Shown one piece after another: positions 51,375 to 60,516 of a stretch of DNA of 64,000 nucleotides; positions within the stretch are counted from its first letter, which is position 1, and each line of letters starts with the position of its first letter. This stretch comes from Lewinellaceae bacterium. Its GTDB lineage: Bacteria; Bacteroidota; Bacteroidia; Chitinophagales; Saprospiraceae. Where the stretch lies: positions 673,501 through 737,500 of the forward strand of contig JACJXW010000007.1 of assembly GCA_020636405.1 (NCBI GenBank), written 5' to 3'. A model generated the notes under the pieces. That model was not told the origin of the DNA, made no database searches, and saw only the letters and a list, made by a program, of their open reading frames with translations. The position numbers and the translations under genes were made by a program.

Positions 51375-52622
51375 ATGAAAAAGATAATCCCTTTGTTTTT
51401 GCTGGGTGCTTTGCTGCTCTTCTCCCAATGCAATAAAGACGATGATCCCATCAAGGGCCCGGGTATTGTGGCCGGCCTGGATTGTCAGGCTAACGAACAG
51501 GCCTGCGAGGTAAGCGCCGCCAATACCGAATTTGGCTTCAACCTCTTCCGGGAGCTCCACGAGGATGCTCCCGACAAAAACATTTTCATTTCACCGCTGA
51601 GCGTAGCCACCGCGCTTTCAATGACGGTCAACGGGGCCGAAGGACAGACCCGTGCCGACATGATGGCCACCCTGGAGCAAAACGGCCTGAACCTTGATCA
51701 GGTCAACGAAGGGTTCCGCCAACTGCTCACCCTGCTCCCGGCGCTGGACCCGGAAGTGCAACTACTCCTGGCCAATTCCATCTGGTACCGGCAGGGGTTT
51801 CCGGCCAAGGAAAACTTTCTGGGTACCAACCGCGATTATTATGATAGCGAGGTAGCCGAATTGAATTTTGCCGACCCTCAGGCGCGCGTAACCATCAACG
51901 ATTGGGTGAACGACAACACCAACGGCCTGATCGAGTCGATCGTCGACGGCCCCATTGCTTCCAATGTGGTCATGTACCTGATCAATGCCGTCTACTTCAA
52001 AGGCGCCTGGCGCTACCCCTTCGATCCGGACCTCACCTACCCTGCTGAATTCCAGTTGGACAATGGAACAACAACCGAGGTAGACATGATGAACTTTGGC
52101 CAGGACACCCTGCCCTATTTCGAGAACGAGCTCTTCCAGGCCATCGACCTGGCCTATGCCGACTCGGCTTTCACCATGTCCATTTTCCTGCCCCAACCCG
52201 GGCATACCGTTGACGAGATCATCAGCCAGCTGAACAATACCAACTGGGAACAGTGGACGCAGTCGTTCGTCAACCAGGAATTGTTCTTCCACCTCCCCAG
52301 GTTCAAGATGAAATACGAAGAGAGCCTGGTCAAGGTACTGACAGATATGGGAATGGGCATCGCCTTTGCTCCCGGCCTGGCTGATTTCACCGGGATAGCC
52401 GATGCCAGCCTGAATATCGATGAAGTAAAACACAAGGCAGTTATTGAGGTAAACGAAGAGGGCAGCGAAGCAGCGGCAGTTACTTCCGTGGTTATCGTGG
52501 AGACTTCCTTACCCTTGATCCCGGTGATGTATGTCAACCGGCCCTTCGTCTTTGCCATCCGGGATGCGCAAGCCAATGGCATCCTCTTCATCGGCAAGAT
52601 GATGGATCCGAATGAAAATTAA
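51375..52622 (+). CDS. Serpin lipoprotein
   Basis: 415 aa from the ATG at 51375 (an open frame begins earlier but overlaps the Kazal gene). Lipoprotein signal IIPLFLLGALLLFSQC followed by NKDDD. Full serpin fold: FISPLSVATALSMTVNGAEGQT, INDWVNDNTNGLI, LINAVYFKGAW, and the reactive-centre hinge VNEEGSEAAAVTSVV, which is of the inhibitory type (small residues P12-P9), then RPFVFAIRD. Counting from the hinge puts P1-P1' at about Thr-Ser, uncertain by a few residues. Forms a two-gene inhibitor unit with the Kazal gene. Confidence 0.94.
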   Translation: MKKIIPLFLLGALLLFSQCNKDDDPIKGPGIVAGLDCQANEQACEVSAANTEFGFNLFRELHEDAPDKNIFISPLSVATALSMTVNGAEGQTRADMMATLEQNGLNLDQVNEGFRQLLTLLPALDPEVQLLLANSIWYRQGFPAKENFLGTNRDYYDSEVAELNFADPQARVTINDWVNDNTNGLIESIVDGPIASNVVMYLINAVYFKGAWRYPFDPDLTYPAEFQLDNGTTTEVDMMNFGQDTLPYFENELFQAIDLAYADSAFTMSIFLPQPGHTVDEIISQLNNTNWEQWTQSFVNQELFFHLPRFKMKYEESLVKVLTDMGMGIAFAPGLADFTGIADASLNIDEVKHKAVIEVNEEGSEAAAVTSVVIVETSLPLIPVMYVNRPFVFAIRDAQANGILFIGKMMDPNEN

Positions 52623-52698
52623 TCAGCCAGCCGGCGGTTCTTTACCGGCTTGCTGGCAGCTATTCTCTCAACCAAATCTCCATTTCTTATAAACAGAT

Positions 52699-52726
52699 GC
52701 CCTGGCGTTGTGCGCCGGGGCTTTTC
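52699..52726 (+). terminator. Intrinsic terminator after the serpin gene
   Basis: Stem GCCCTGGCG (52699-52707) with CGCCGGGGC (52713-52721), one wobble pair, loop TTGTG, then TTTTC. Confidence 0.75.
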
Positions 52727-52875
52727 ATTTGCCTTGGAAAGGATGAAAGAATAATTTGTAAAGAAGTAACAAGCCTGGATCTATAACTTATTTTTCTCTG
52801 GGCCCTTAATTCGGGATTATCGGTGAACTTCCCGGCCACTGAAGCACTTCTAGTAGAGTTAGCAAAAGCCAAAAT

Positions 52876-53832
52876 ATGAATTCAGTACAATGGAAGTCCA
52901 GAAAGGTCGTCATCGTTGGAGCGGGGGATGTGGGCGCTACTCTTGCCTTCTCCCTTGCCCAGAGCGGCCTTGCCGATGAGATCGCGATGATCGACCTCAA
53001 CAAGAACCTCCTGGCGGGCCAGGTCCTCGACCTTTCCCACGGCTTGCCCTATTTCCCGCCGGTGAAAATTTACGAAGGCGACAAAAAAGACTATGCGGAT
53101 GCCCAGGCCATCGTCATCACGGCGGGCGCCAGCCAGCGGCCCGGAGAGTCGCGCCTGGAACTGCTGCAGCGCAATGCCCGCATTATGGAAAGCATCGTTG
53201 ATGATATCGTGGAGCAGGAGTCGGCGGCTGTAATCCTCGTGGTGGCCAACCCGGTGGACATTCTTACCAGGGTAGCGCTGGAACGTTCCGGCTGGGACAG
53301 GAGCCGGATCATCGGTTCCGGCACGGTGCTCGACAGCGCCCGCTTTCGCTACCTCATCAGCCGTTACTGCGGCGTGGGGGTGCACAACGTGCATGCCTAT
53401 ATTCTGGGTGAGCACGGCGACAGCGAATTTGCTGCTTGGTCGCTGACCAACATCGGCGGCGTGCCGGTGGATACATACTGTATGGAAAATGGGACCAGGG
53501 AGGAATGGAAGCAGGAAAAGGCCCGGATCGAAGAACAGGTCCGCCGGTCCGCCTATCACATCATCGGCTACAAAGGGTCTACTTATTTTGCCGTCGCCCT
53601 GGCCCTGGTCCGGATCATCGGCGCCATACTGCGCAACCAGAGCAGTGTGCTGACGGTCTCTGTTCTGTTGCAAGGCGAGTACGGCCAGGAAGATGTGTGC
53701 ATCAGTGTCCCCTGCCTGGTGGATGGTGATGGGGTGAAGCGGATCGTTAAAGCGGAGCTGCCGGAAGAGGAGGCGGCGGCGCTGAGCCGGTCGGCGGAGG
53801 TTTTGCGGAGGGCGTACAGTGCAGTATCATAA
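52876..53832 (+). CDS. ldh: L-lactate dehydrogenase
   Basis: 318 aa. Rossmann motif VVIVGAGDVGATLAFSLA; specificity loop TAGASQRPGESR has Gln before Arg, as in lactate rather than malate dehydrogenases; catalytic ILGEHGDSE with His; VVANPVDILT. Reduces pyruvate with NADH. Single gene. A malate/lactate mix-up is possible for this superfamily, but the Gln makes LDH the better call. Confidence 0.9.
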   Translation: MNSVQWKSRKVVIVGAGDVGATLAFSLAQSGLADEIAMIDLNKNLLAGQVLDLSHGLPYFPPVKIYEGDKKDYADAQAIVITAGASQRPGESRLELLQRNARIMESIVDDIVEQESAAVILVVANPVDILTRVALERSGWDRSRIIGSGTVLDSARFRYLISRYCGVGVHNVHAYILGEHGDSEFAAWSLTNIGGVPVDTYCMENGTREEWKQEKARIEEQVRRSAYHIIGYKGSTYFAVALALVRIIGAILRNQSSVLTVSVLLQGEYGQEDVCISVPCLVDGDGVKRIVKAELPEEEAAALSRSAEVLRRAYSAVS

Positions 53833-54192
53833 CTTTCGGCAGTAAGGGCAAGGACACAAATAGCGAAATGCCTGGAACAGGTGGAAATGTTTATAAATAC
53901 AGTGAAATATTCGACTTGTACGTCCACTTGATCTAATAAATGGGTTTCATAATCGTAGATCCGCCCAGAGCGAAGTAAAAGAAAATACGGCCTGTCGGTA
54001 AACCATCTGACTCAACCAGTTGCGGTTAGGGAGCAAGGCTGGAGATAACCTGTCGAAAGTGTTGACGACTTTAAACTGCACAGGGGTGGTTTCAAAACAT
54101 TTATTCGGCCTATTGGGTTTCACAAATAAAATGCTTATCTTTTTAGGGTAATTGCAAATAATGTACTGTATTTTTTAAGTCCTAAAACCAAT
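53833..54192. other. Intergenic region, no supported gene
   Basis: 360 bp between LDH and the CBS gene. I see no coding frame, clear hairpin or TAnnTTTG box. Confidence 0.5.
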
Positions 54193-54669
54193 ATGGCCAT
54201 GAAGAATTATCAAAACAAACCAGTAGAAAGCGAGTCTCCAAAACAGGAGTTCAAACGTGCGCCGGTTTCCGATTACATGGTAAGGGCAAAGGACCTGATC
54301 ACTTTTCAACCGGATACGGATATCATGGAGGTGGTCGATACCCTGCTTGAAAATAAGATCACCGGCGCCCCGGTGCTTAATGAAAAAAAGGAACTCATCG
54401 GGTTGATCGATGATAAAGATTGCCTCAATGTATTATTCGGCAGCACCTATCACAATGAACCCGTAAAAAAGCGCACTGCCTCCCACTTCATGTCAAATGT
54501 CATGAAAACCCTTAATGTACATGCCGACATCTATGATGTAGCCGATATCTTTTTGAAGAGCCCCTATAAAAGATTACTTATCGTCGATGACGATGGGAAA
54601 CTGGTTGGCCAGATCAGCCGCCAGGATATCTTGCGGGCTATTCATGACCTCAATACTCATCTCCTTTGA
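54193..54669 (+). CDS. Tandem CBS-domain protein
   Basis: 158 aa; ATG 54199 is an alternative start. Two CBS motifs: VSDYMVRAKDLITFQPDTDIMEVVDTLLENKITGAPVL with GLIDDKD, and ASHFMSNVMKTLNVHADIYDVADIFLKSPYKRLLIVDDDGKLVGQISRQDIL. It probably binds adenine nucleotides and acts on a partner not seen here. Stand-alone, with long gaps on both sides. Confidence 0.92.
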   Translation: MAMKNYQNKPVESESPKQEFKRAPVSDYMVRAKDLITFQPDTDIMEVVDTLLENKITGAPVLNEKKELIGLIDDKDCLNVLFGSTYHNEPVKKRTASHFMSNVMKTLNVHADIYDVADIFLKSPYKRLLIVDDDGKLVGQISRQDILRAIHDLNTHLL

Positions 54670-54823
54670 AGGTAGTAGCAAGTAGATCTATCTGACAGGA
54701 AGTATACGGAGTACTGTTCGGGATAAATGTTGTTGTCGATGAATGAGGTAAGGGCAATAGCCTGGATCGGCATTACACCGGATAACTTTCATTCGGGAGG
54801 TGCTGTATCCACCGGCGAGGCCC

Positions 54824-57800
54824 TCAGGGCTGTTGCTCCTGGGGCGCTCCTTTGTCGGCAGGCGTTATTTCAACCTTTCCCCTGATCTTTTCCAGCACCT
54901 CGTGTGCCTCCTGCAGGCTCTTTACGTGGTCCTTTACCAGGATGAAATACCGGTTGGATTGCTTGAAGCCCAACCCCCGGCGAGGCCCTTCCTGGTTGAC
55001 AAAGTCGAGGATGTTCTGAAAGAGCTGGCTTTCGTAAAAGGGAGACTGCGGGTTGTCCACAAAGTAGCAGCGCAGCTTGTCGTTTTTGAGGATGAGCCGT
55101 TCAAAGCCCAGTGCCTTGCATACCCAGCGCAGGCGAAGGCCTTCAAAGAGTTCTGCCACTTGAGCGGGGATGCGGCCGAAGCGGTCGTCCAGCCTGCTCT
55201 CGAAGGCTTTCAGTTCTTCTTCCGTTTCCAGGCTATCGAGTTCGGTATACAGGCTGAGGCGCTCCGAAATGCTGCTGACGTATTCATCGGGGATGAGCAT
55301 TTCCACGTCGGTATCGATCTGAACGTCGCGTACGTACTGCGGATTTTTCGCCAGCTCTTCCTTGAAAAGGTCTTTAAATTCGGTTTCCTTCAATTCATGG
55401 ATGGCCTCTTCCAGGATCTTCTGATAGGTTTCGTAACCAATATCGGCGATGAAACCACTTTGCTCGGCGCCCAGCAGGTTGCCGGCGCCGCGGATGTCCA
55501 TATCGCGCATGGCAATGTTGAAGCCGCTGCCCAGGTCGGAGAATTCTTCCAGTGTTTTCAGGCGCTTGCGGGCTTCAGCAGTCAGGGTAGACATGGGGGG
55601 GCTGAACAGGTAACAGAAGGCCTTCTGGTTGGAGCGCCCCACGCGGCCCCGCAGCTGGTGCAGGTCGCTCATGCCGAACTGATGGGCGTTGTTGATGATG
55701 ATGGTATTGGCGTTGGGGATGTCGAGGCCGGTCTCGATGATGTTGGTGCAGACCAGCACATCGTAGCGGCCGTCGATGAAGTGGACGAGGGTTTTCTCCA
55801 GGCTGTCGGCTTCCATCTGGCCGTGGGCGGTGGCCACTTCAATATCCGGGCACATGCGGCGGACCATGGCAGTGATATCGGGCAGGGTCTTCACCCGGTT
55901 GTGGACAAAGAATACCTGGCCGCCGCGGTTAACCTCATAGTAAATGGCTTCCCTGACGATCTCTTCGTTGAAAATGCGGACCTCCGTATGGATAGGTTGC
56001 CGGTTGGGCGGCGGTGTTCGGATGATGGACAGGTCGCGCGCCGCCATCAGGGAGAACTGCAGGGTACGCGGAATGGGCGTGGCCGTTAGCGTCAGGGTGT
56101 CGACGTTGACCTTGAGGTTGCGGAGTTTTTCCTTGGCGGCAACGCCGAATTTCTGCTCCTCATCAATAATGAGCAGGCCGAGGTCTTTGAAGTCTACCTT
56201 TTTATTCAATAGGCCGTGGGTGCCGATGACCAGGTCGAGCTTGCCGGCCTTGAGCTGTTTGAAGACCTCGTTGCGCTGGGCAGTGGTACGGAATCGGTTG
56301 AGGTAGTCGACGGTGACACCAAACTCTTCCAACCTTTCCTTGAAAGTGCGGTAGTGCTGCAGCGCGAGGATGGTGGTGGGTACGAGCACTGCCACCTGCT
56401 TGCCACCAACAATGGCCTTGAAGGCCGCACGTATGGCCACCTCCGTTTTGCCGAACCCTACGTCCCCGCAGATGAGCCGGTCCATAGGGCTGGGTTTAGT
56501 CATGTCTTCCTTTACATCGTTGGTGGCTTTGAGTTGGTCGGGCGTATCCTCATAGATGAAGGACGCCTCCAGTTCATTCTGCAAATACCCATCCGGGGGA
56601 AAGGCGAAACCTTCCGAGGCTTTGCGCTTGGCGTACAGCTTGATCAGCTCACTGGCAATATCTTTGACCTTCTTTTTGGTGCGCTGCTTGAGGTTTTTCC
56701 AGGCTTCGGAGCCCAGTTTGTCCACCTTGGGCGCTGTTCCTTCTTTGCCGACGTATTTGGTGATCTTGTGCAGGGAGTTGATGCTGACGTAGAGCAGGTC
56801 GTTGTTCTTATAGATCAACCGCACGGACTCCTGCACATGGCCATTGATGTCGATCTTTTCCAGCCCGGAATAGCGCCCGACGCCGTGATCGATGTGGGTA
56901 ACGTAATCGCCCGGCGTCAGTTCGCGCAGCATGCGCAGGTTCAGGGCCTGGTCTTTGGTGAAGCCTTGTTTGAGCTTGTAGCGGTGGAAGCGCTGGAATA
57001 TCTGGTGGTCGGTGTAACAGGCTACCTTCAGGTCCAGGTCGATGAAGCCTTCGTTGATCGATTTGGGAATGGGGTGGAAATGTACGTCGGCATTGAGGTC
57101 TTCAAAAATAGAGTAAAAGCGCTCGATCTGCTTGGGGTTCTCGGCGAAGAGGTAGTTCTCCAGCCGGTTCTGGCTATTTTCGTTGAGGTTTTGGATCAGC
57201 AGGTTGAAGTTCTTGTTGAAGCTGGGCTGAGGGCGGGTGGTATAGACGGCTTGCTCTGTAAATTCTATGGGTTGAACGCTGTCCGTCAAGCTGAGGATAG
57301 GGAATTGTTCCACATCCTCGATGATCTCATGAGGGCGGATGAAGGCCCGGTCGCGGAAGATCTCCTTGAGCTCTTCCTCTTCTATGAGGCGCAGGGCCTT
57401 GGCAAATTCCTCCGCTTTCTCAAAGCACTGGGTGAGTTTGTCAAGCAGCACCTGAAAATCCTTGACCCATATAGCAGTTTTCGCCGGTAGGATGCCCAGC
57501 ATGGACACCTTCTGCTCGTGGGTAAACTTCGTATTGATATTGGGAATGATGGATACCCGTGCGATTTTCTGCACCGAGAGCTGGGTGGTGGGGTTGAACG
57601 TCCGGATGCTTTCCACTTCCTCGTCGAACAGCTCGATGCGGTAGGGGTATTCATTGCCGAAAGAAAAGATGTCGACAATGCCGCCTCGGATGGAGAACTG
57701 GCCGGGCTCGTAGACAAAATCTTCACGGGAGAAACCGTATTCCACCAGTACTTCGATCAGGAAGTCCACCTCCAGTTCCTCGCCGCCAACGATGTCGATC

Positions 57801-58237
57801 CGGCGTTGGTTGAGGATGTCCGGCGCCACCACTTTTTCGAAGAGCGCCTCCGGATAGGTAACGATGATCTCACCGGAAGATGGTGAATTGACGATCCGGT
57901 TGATCGTCTCGGTGCGCTGCAGGGCGTTGTTGTTATTGAGCTCCTCGAAGTGCATCGGCCGCTTGAACGAATCCGGAAAAAAGCGGATGGATTTCTTTTC
58001 GAGCAGGTTGGAAAGATTGTTCTGTATGTAGGCGGCTTCTTCCTTGTCGTTGGCGATGAGCAAGTGGCTCTGCGGGGCGGCCAGGTACGTTCCGGCCAGG
58101 ACAAAGGATTCCTGCGCGCCAGCCATTCCGGTGAGTTTTAGCCGGGCGGGCGTTTCGGCCTGGATGGCCTGCACGATGCGCTGGGTGCGCTCCTCTTCAC
58201 GGTACAGCTGCAGGAGCTGTTCAAGATTGTTATTCAC
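54824..58237 (-). CDS. mfd: Transcription-repair coupling factor
   Basis: 1137 aa, GTG start. The UvrB-like N-terminal module is seen in LAGTYLAAPQSHLLIANDKEEA. The RNA polymerase interaction domain is near residues 460-530 (TPGDYVTHIDHGVGRYSGLEKI). The RecG-like helicase has Walker A CGDVGFGKTEVAIRA, DEEQKFGV and TATPIPRTLQFSLMAARDLS; the TRG region follows, then the C-terminal D7 domain. Removes stalled RNA polymerase and recruits UvrA. The -7 box ends five bases before the GTG, and a 15-bp hairpin lies just upstream. Confidence 0.98.
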   Translation of the reverse strand: MNNNLEQLLQLYREEERTQRIVQAIQAETPARLKLTGMAGAQESFVLAGTYLAAPQSHLLIANDKEEAAYIQNNLSNLLEKKSIRFFPDSFKRPMHFEELNNNNALQRTETINRIVNSPSSGEIIVTYPEALFEKVVAPDILNQRRIDIVGGEELEVDFLIEVLVEYGFSREDFVYEPGQFSIRGGIVDIFSFGNEYPYRIELFDEEVESIRTFNPTTQLSVQKIARVSIIPNINTKFTHEQKVSMLGILPAKTAIWVKDFQVLLDKLTQCFEKAEEFAKALRLIEEEELKEIFRDRAFIRPHEIIEDVEQFPILSLTDSVQPIEFTEQAVYTTRPQPSFNKNFNLLIQNLNENSQNRLENYLFAENPKQIERFYSIFEDLNADVHFHPIPKSINEGFIDLDLKVACYTDHQIFQRFHRYKLKQGFTKDQALNLRMLRELTPGDYVTHIDHGVGRYSGLEKIDINGHVQESVRLIYKNNDLLYVSINSLHKITKYVGKEGTAPKVDKLGSEAWKNLKQRTKKKVKDIASELIKLYAKRKASEGFAFPPDGYLQNELEASFIYEDTPDQLKATNDVKEDMTKPSPMDRLICGDVGFGKTEVAIRAAFKAIVGGKQVAVLVPTTILALQHYRTFKERLEEFGVTVDYLNRFRTTAQRNEVFKQLKAGKLDLVIGTHGLLNKKVDFKDLGLLIIDEEQKFGVAAKEKLRNLKVNVDTLTLTATPIPRTLQFSLMAARDLSIIRTPPPNRQPIHTEVRIFNEEIVREAIYYEVNRGGQVFFVHNRVKTLPDITAMVRRMCPDIEVATAHGQMEADSLEKTLVHFIDGRYDVLVCTNIIETGLDIPNANTIIINNAHQFGMSDLHQLRGRVGRSNQKAFCYLFSPPMSTLTAEARKRLKTLEEFSDLGSGFNIAMRDMDIRGAGNLLGAEQSGFIADIGYETYQKILEEAIHELKETEFKDLFKEELAKNPQYVRDVQIDTDVEMLIPDEYVSSISERLSLYTELDSLETEEELKAFESRLDDRFGRIPAQVAELFEGLRLRWVCKALGFERLILKNDKLRCYFVDNPQSPFYESQLFQNILDFVNQEGPRRGLGFKQSNRYFILVKDHVKSLQEAHEVLEKIRGKVEITPADKGAPQEQQP

Positions 58238-58242
58238 GGGTG

Positions 58243-58250
58243 CAAAGATA
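58243..58250 (-). promoter_or_regulatory. -7 promoter box of mfd, leaderless arrangement
   Basis: TATCTTTG on the minus strand; five bases (CACCC) separate it from the GTG start, so transcription should begin at or next to the start codon. No -33 TTG at the usual distance. Confidence 0.5.
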
Positions 58251-58257
58251 ATGTTCT

Positions 58258-58305
58258 TTGAGAAATCGTACCGGGCCTTTCGGGAAACCGGGTACGATTT
58301 CTCAA
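58258..58305. repeat. 15-bp perfect inverted repeat upstream of mfd
   Basis: TTGAGAAATCGTACC (58258-58272) pairs perfectly with 58291-58305; loop of 18 bases. It lies where the -33 region of the mfd promoter would be, so it may be an operator; it has no U tract on the minus strand. Confidence 0.65.
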
Positions 58306-58429
58306 AAGGGGAGCGATACGCTTGGGAAACAGCTGGGGGCGGGCATAGTTTAGAAAACGGCGCTGCTGATCGGTGCTCATGGTTTTGTCACCGTGACCAA
58401 CTTCACAGAAGGTGCCTCCCAAAAACCAT

Positions 58430-58437
58430 TAACTTTG
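58430..58437 (+). promoter_or_regulatory. -7 promoter box of the rhodanese gene
   Basis: TAACTTTG matches TAnnTTTG, 43 bases before the ATG at 58481. Confidence 0.5.
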
Positions 58438-58480
58438 CCATAAATTGCCTTGTTAGTAAAACGCAAAAAAAATCGAACAA

Positions 58481-58900
58481 ATGAAACAGTTGTTTTTTCT
58501 TCTCTTCTTTTCCTCGGCCCTGCTGGCCTCCTGCCAGCAATCAGGTGCAAAGAATGCTCCCACGGAGGCCCTCGCAGCAAAGGCGAATGCTCCGGTGATC
58601 AGTGAGGTCCTGCCTCTGGAGGCCTACAAGTCCAAGATGAATGAGCTCGGTGACGGCCGCCAGCTTATTGACGTACGCACACCGGAAGAGTATAATGAGG
58701 GGCACATCGAGGGGGCGGTGAATATCGATTTCTACGCCGATGATTTTGAGCAACAGTTGCAGCAAAAGCTGGATAAAGGGAAGCCGGTCCTGTTGTATTG
58801 CCGTTCCGGCAGCCGCAGCGCCCAGTCTGCAGAACAAATGAAAGCTCTGGGCTTTAAAGAAATGTATGACCTGAAAGGTGGATTTATGGCATGGAAGTAA
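58481..58900 (+). CDS. Rhodanese-like domain lipoprotein
   Basis: 139 aa. Lipoprotein signal FFLLFFSSALLASCQQ. Rhodanese domain: LIDVRTPEEYNEGHIEGAVNIDFY, active-site Cys in LLYCRSGSRSAQSA (loop CRSGSR, the usual single-domain sulfurtransferase form), and GFKEMYDLKGGFMAW. It would handle sulfane sulfur or thiols outside the inner membrane. Located before the carotenoid genes, but not clearly linked to them. Confidence 0.92.
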   Translation: MKQLFFLLFFSSALLASCQQSGAKNAPTEALAAKANAPVISEVLPLEAYKSKMNELGDGRQLIDVRTPEEYNEGHIEGAVNIDFYADDFEQQLQQKLDKGKPVLLYCRSGSRSAQSAEQMKALGFKEMYDLKGGFMAWK

Positions 58901-59007
58901 CCCTTGCTTTGTTGGACAAGACAACTATTATCCATAGAAATACTTAAACAAAATGTCAAAGTTGCTGTTGATTCCCTGTATTTCAAATCACCAAATCAAC
59001 AGCAACC

Positions 59008-60483
59008 TTGGCAAAGCAAGTTGTCGTCATCGGTTCCGGATTTTCGGGCCTTTCCGCCGCCTCCAACCTGGCGCAGAGAGGGTACGATGTAACTATACTG
59101 GAGAAGAATGATATCCCTGGCGGGCGGGCCCGCAAATTTGAGACAGAGGGCTTCCTCTTCGATATGGGCCCCAGCTGGTATTGGATGCCGGATGTGTTCG
59201 AACAATACTTCGCGCAGTTCGGTAAAAAACCTTCCGATTATTACGAACTGAAGCGGCTCGACCCTTCCTATAGTATCTTTTTTGGTAAGGACGACGTGAT
59301 GGAAGTGCCGGCCGATATGGCGGCACTGGAAGCTATGTTCGAGCGTTACGAGCCGGGCAGCAGCCAGAATCTCCGCAAATTTCTGGCGGAGGCCCAGTAC
59401 AAGTACGAGGTAGGCATGCGGGAGTTTGTCCACAAGCCCGGCCACTCCATTATGGAGTTTGCCGACCTGCGGGTGGTGGCCAGCCTCTTCCGCCTGCAGA
59501 TGTTCACCTCTATGTCCGCCCACGTGCGGAAGCTCTTCAAGAACGAAAAGCTGATCCAGCTGCTGGAATTCCCCGTCCTCTTCCTGGGCGCTACTCCGGA
59601 GAATACGCCGGCCATGTACAGCCTCATGAACTACGCTGACATGGCGCTGGGCACCTGGTATCCCATGGGCGGCATGCATAAGATCATCGAAGGCATGGTT
59701 AGCCTGGCGGAGGAACTGGGGGTTAAGATCCTTCTCAACCAGGAAGTGAAGCAGATCTATGTGCCGAACGGCCACGCCTCTAAGGTGATCACTCAGGATA
59801 AAGAGTACCATGCGGACATTGTGGTCGGCGGTGCGGATTACCACCACGTCGAGCAGCACCTGTTGCAACCGGAACATCGCACCTACACCGAACGCTATTG
59901 GGACAAGCGCACTATGGCGCCTTCTTCCCTGCTCTTCTACCTCGGCATCGACAAAAAGCTGGAGGGCCTGCACCACCACAACCTCTTCTTCGACGCCGAT
60001 TTCAAAAAGCACGCCGTAGAGATCTATGATGACCCGAAGTGGCCGGCGGAACCCTTGTTCTATGTTTGTGCCCCTTCAGTGACTGATCCCGCCGTGGCGC
60101 CTGAAGGATGTGAGAACCTGTTCGTCCTAATTCCGCTTGCCCCTGGGCTGGAAGACGGTGAAGAACAGCGTGAAAAATATTTTGACATCGTTATGAACCG
60201 CCTGGAAGATCTTACCGGGCAGGATATTCGCAATCATATTATATACAAGCGGTCGTTTGCCCATGAGGACTTTGAGAAGGACTACCACGCCTACAAGGGT
60301 AACGCCTACGGCCTGGCCAATACCCTGCTGCAGACCGCTTTCCTGAAACCGAAGCTAAAAAGCAAAAAGGTGAGTAATCTCTACTATACCGGGCAGCTTA
60401 CCACGCCCGGGCCCGGAGTACCGCCCTCATTGATTTCCGGGCAGGTCGTTGCTGCCGAAATATATAAAGCTATGAAACCCTGA
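59008..60483 (+). CDS. crtI: Phytoene desaturase (CrtI family)
   Basis: 491 aa, TTG start directly before AKQVVVIGSGF. FAD-binding GxGxxG in VVIGSGFSGLSAASNLAQRG, NDIPGGRARKFETEGFLFDMGPSWYWMP, and the C-terminal CrtI signature LYYTGQLTTPGPGVPPSLISGQVVA. It introduces double bonds into phytoene to give lycopene or neurosporene. First gene of a crtI-crtB-crtYcd row, 33 bp before crtB. Confidence 0.95.
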   Translation: MAKQVVVIGSGFSGLSAASNLAQRGYDVTILEKNDIPGGRARKFETEGFLFDMGPSWYWMPDVFEQYFAQFGKKPSDYYELKRLDPSYSIFFGKDDVMEVPADMAALEAMFERYEPGSSQNLRKFLAEAQYKYEVGMREFVHKPGHSIMEFADLRVVASLFRLQMFTSMSAHVRKLFKNEKLIQLLEFPVLFLGATPENTPAMYSLMNYADMALGTWYPMGGMHKIIEGMVSLAEELGVKILLNQEVKQIYVPNGHASKVITQDKEYHADIVVGGADYHHVEQHLLQPEHRTYTERYWDKRTMAPSSLLFYLGIDKKLEGLHHHNLFFDADFKKHAVEIYDDPKWPAEPLFYVCAPSVTDPAVAPEGCENLFVLIPLAPGLEDGEEQREKYFDIVMNRLEDLTGQDIRNHIIYKRSFAHEDFEKDYHAYKGNAYGLANTLLQTAFLKPKLKSKKVSNLYYTGQLTTPGPGVPPSLISGQVVAAEIYKAMKP

Positions 60484-60516
60484 TGGCGGCAAGCCGTCAG
60501 ACAAACCGATAACTTT

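Noticed and set aside
54800..57490. Two long plus-strand open frames inside mfd
   Set aside because: Antisense shadows; translations are repetitive in Val, Gly and Leu and match nothing, while mfd is complete.
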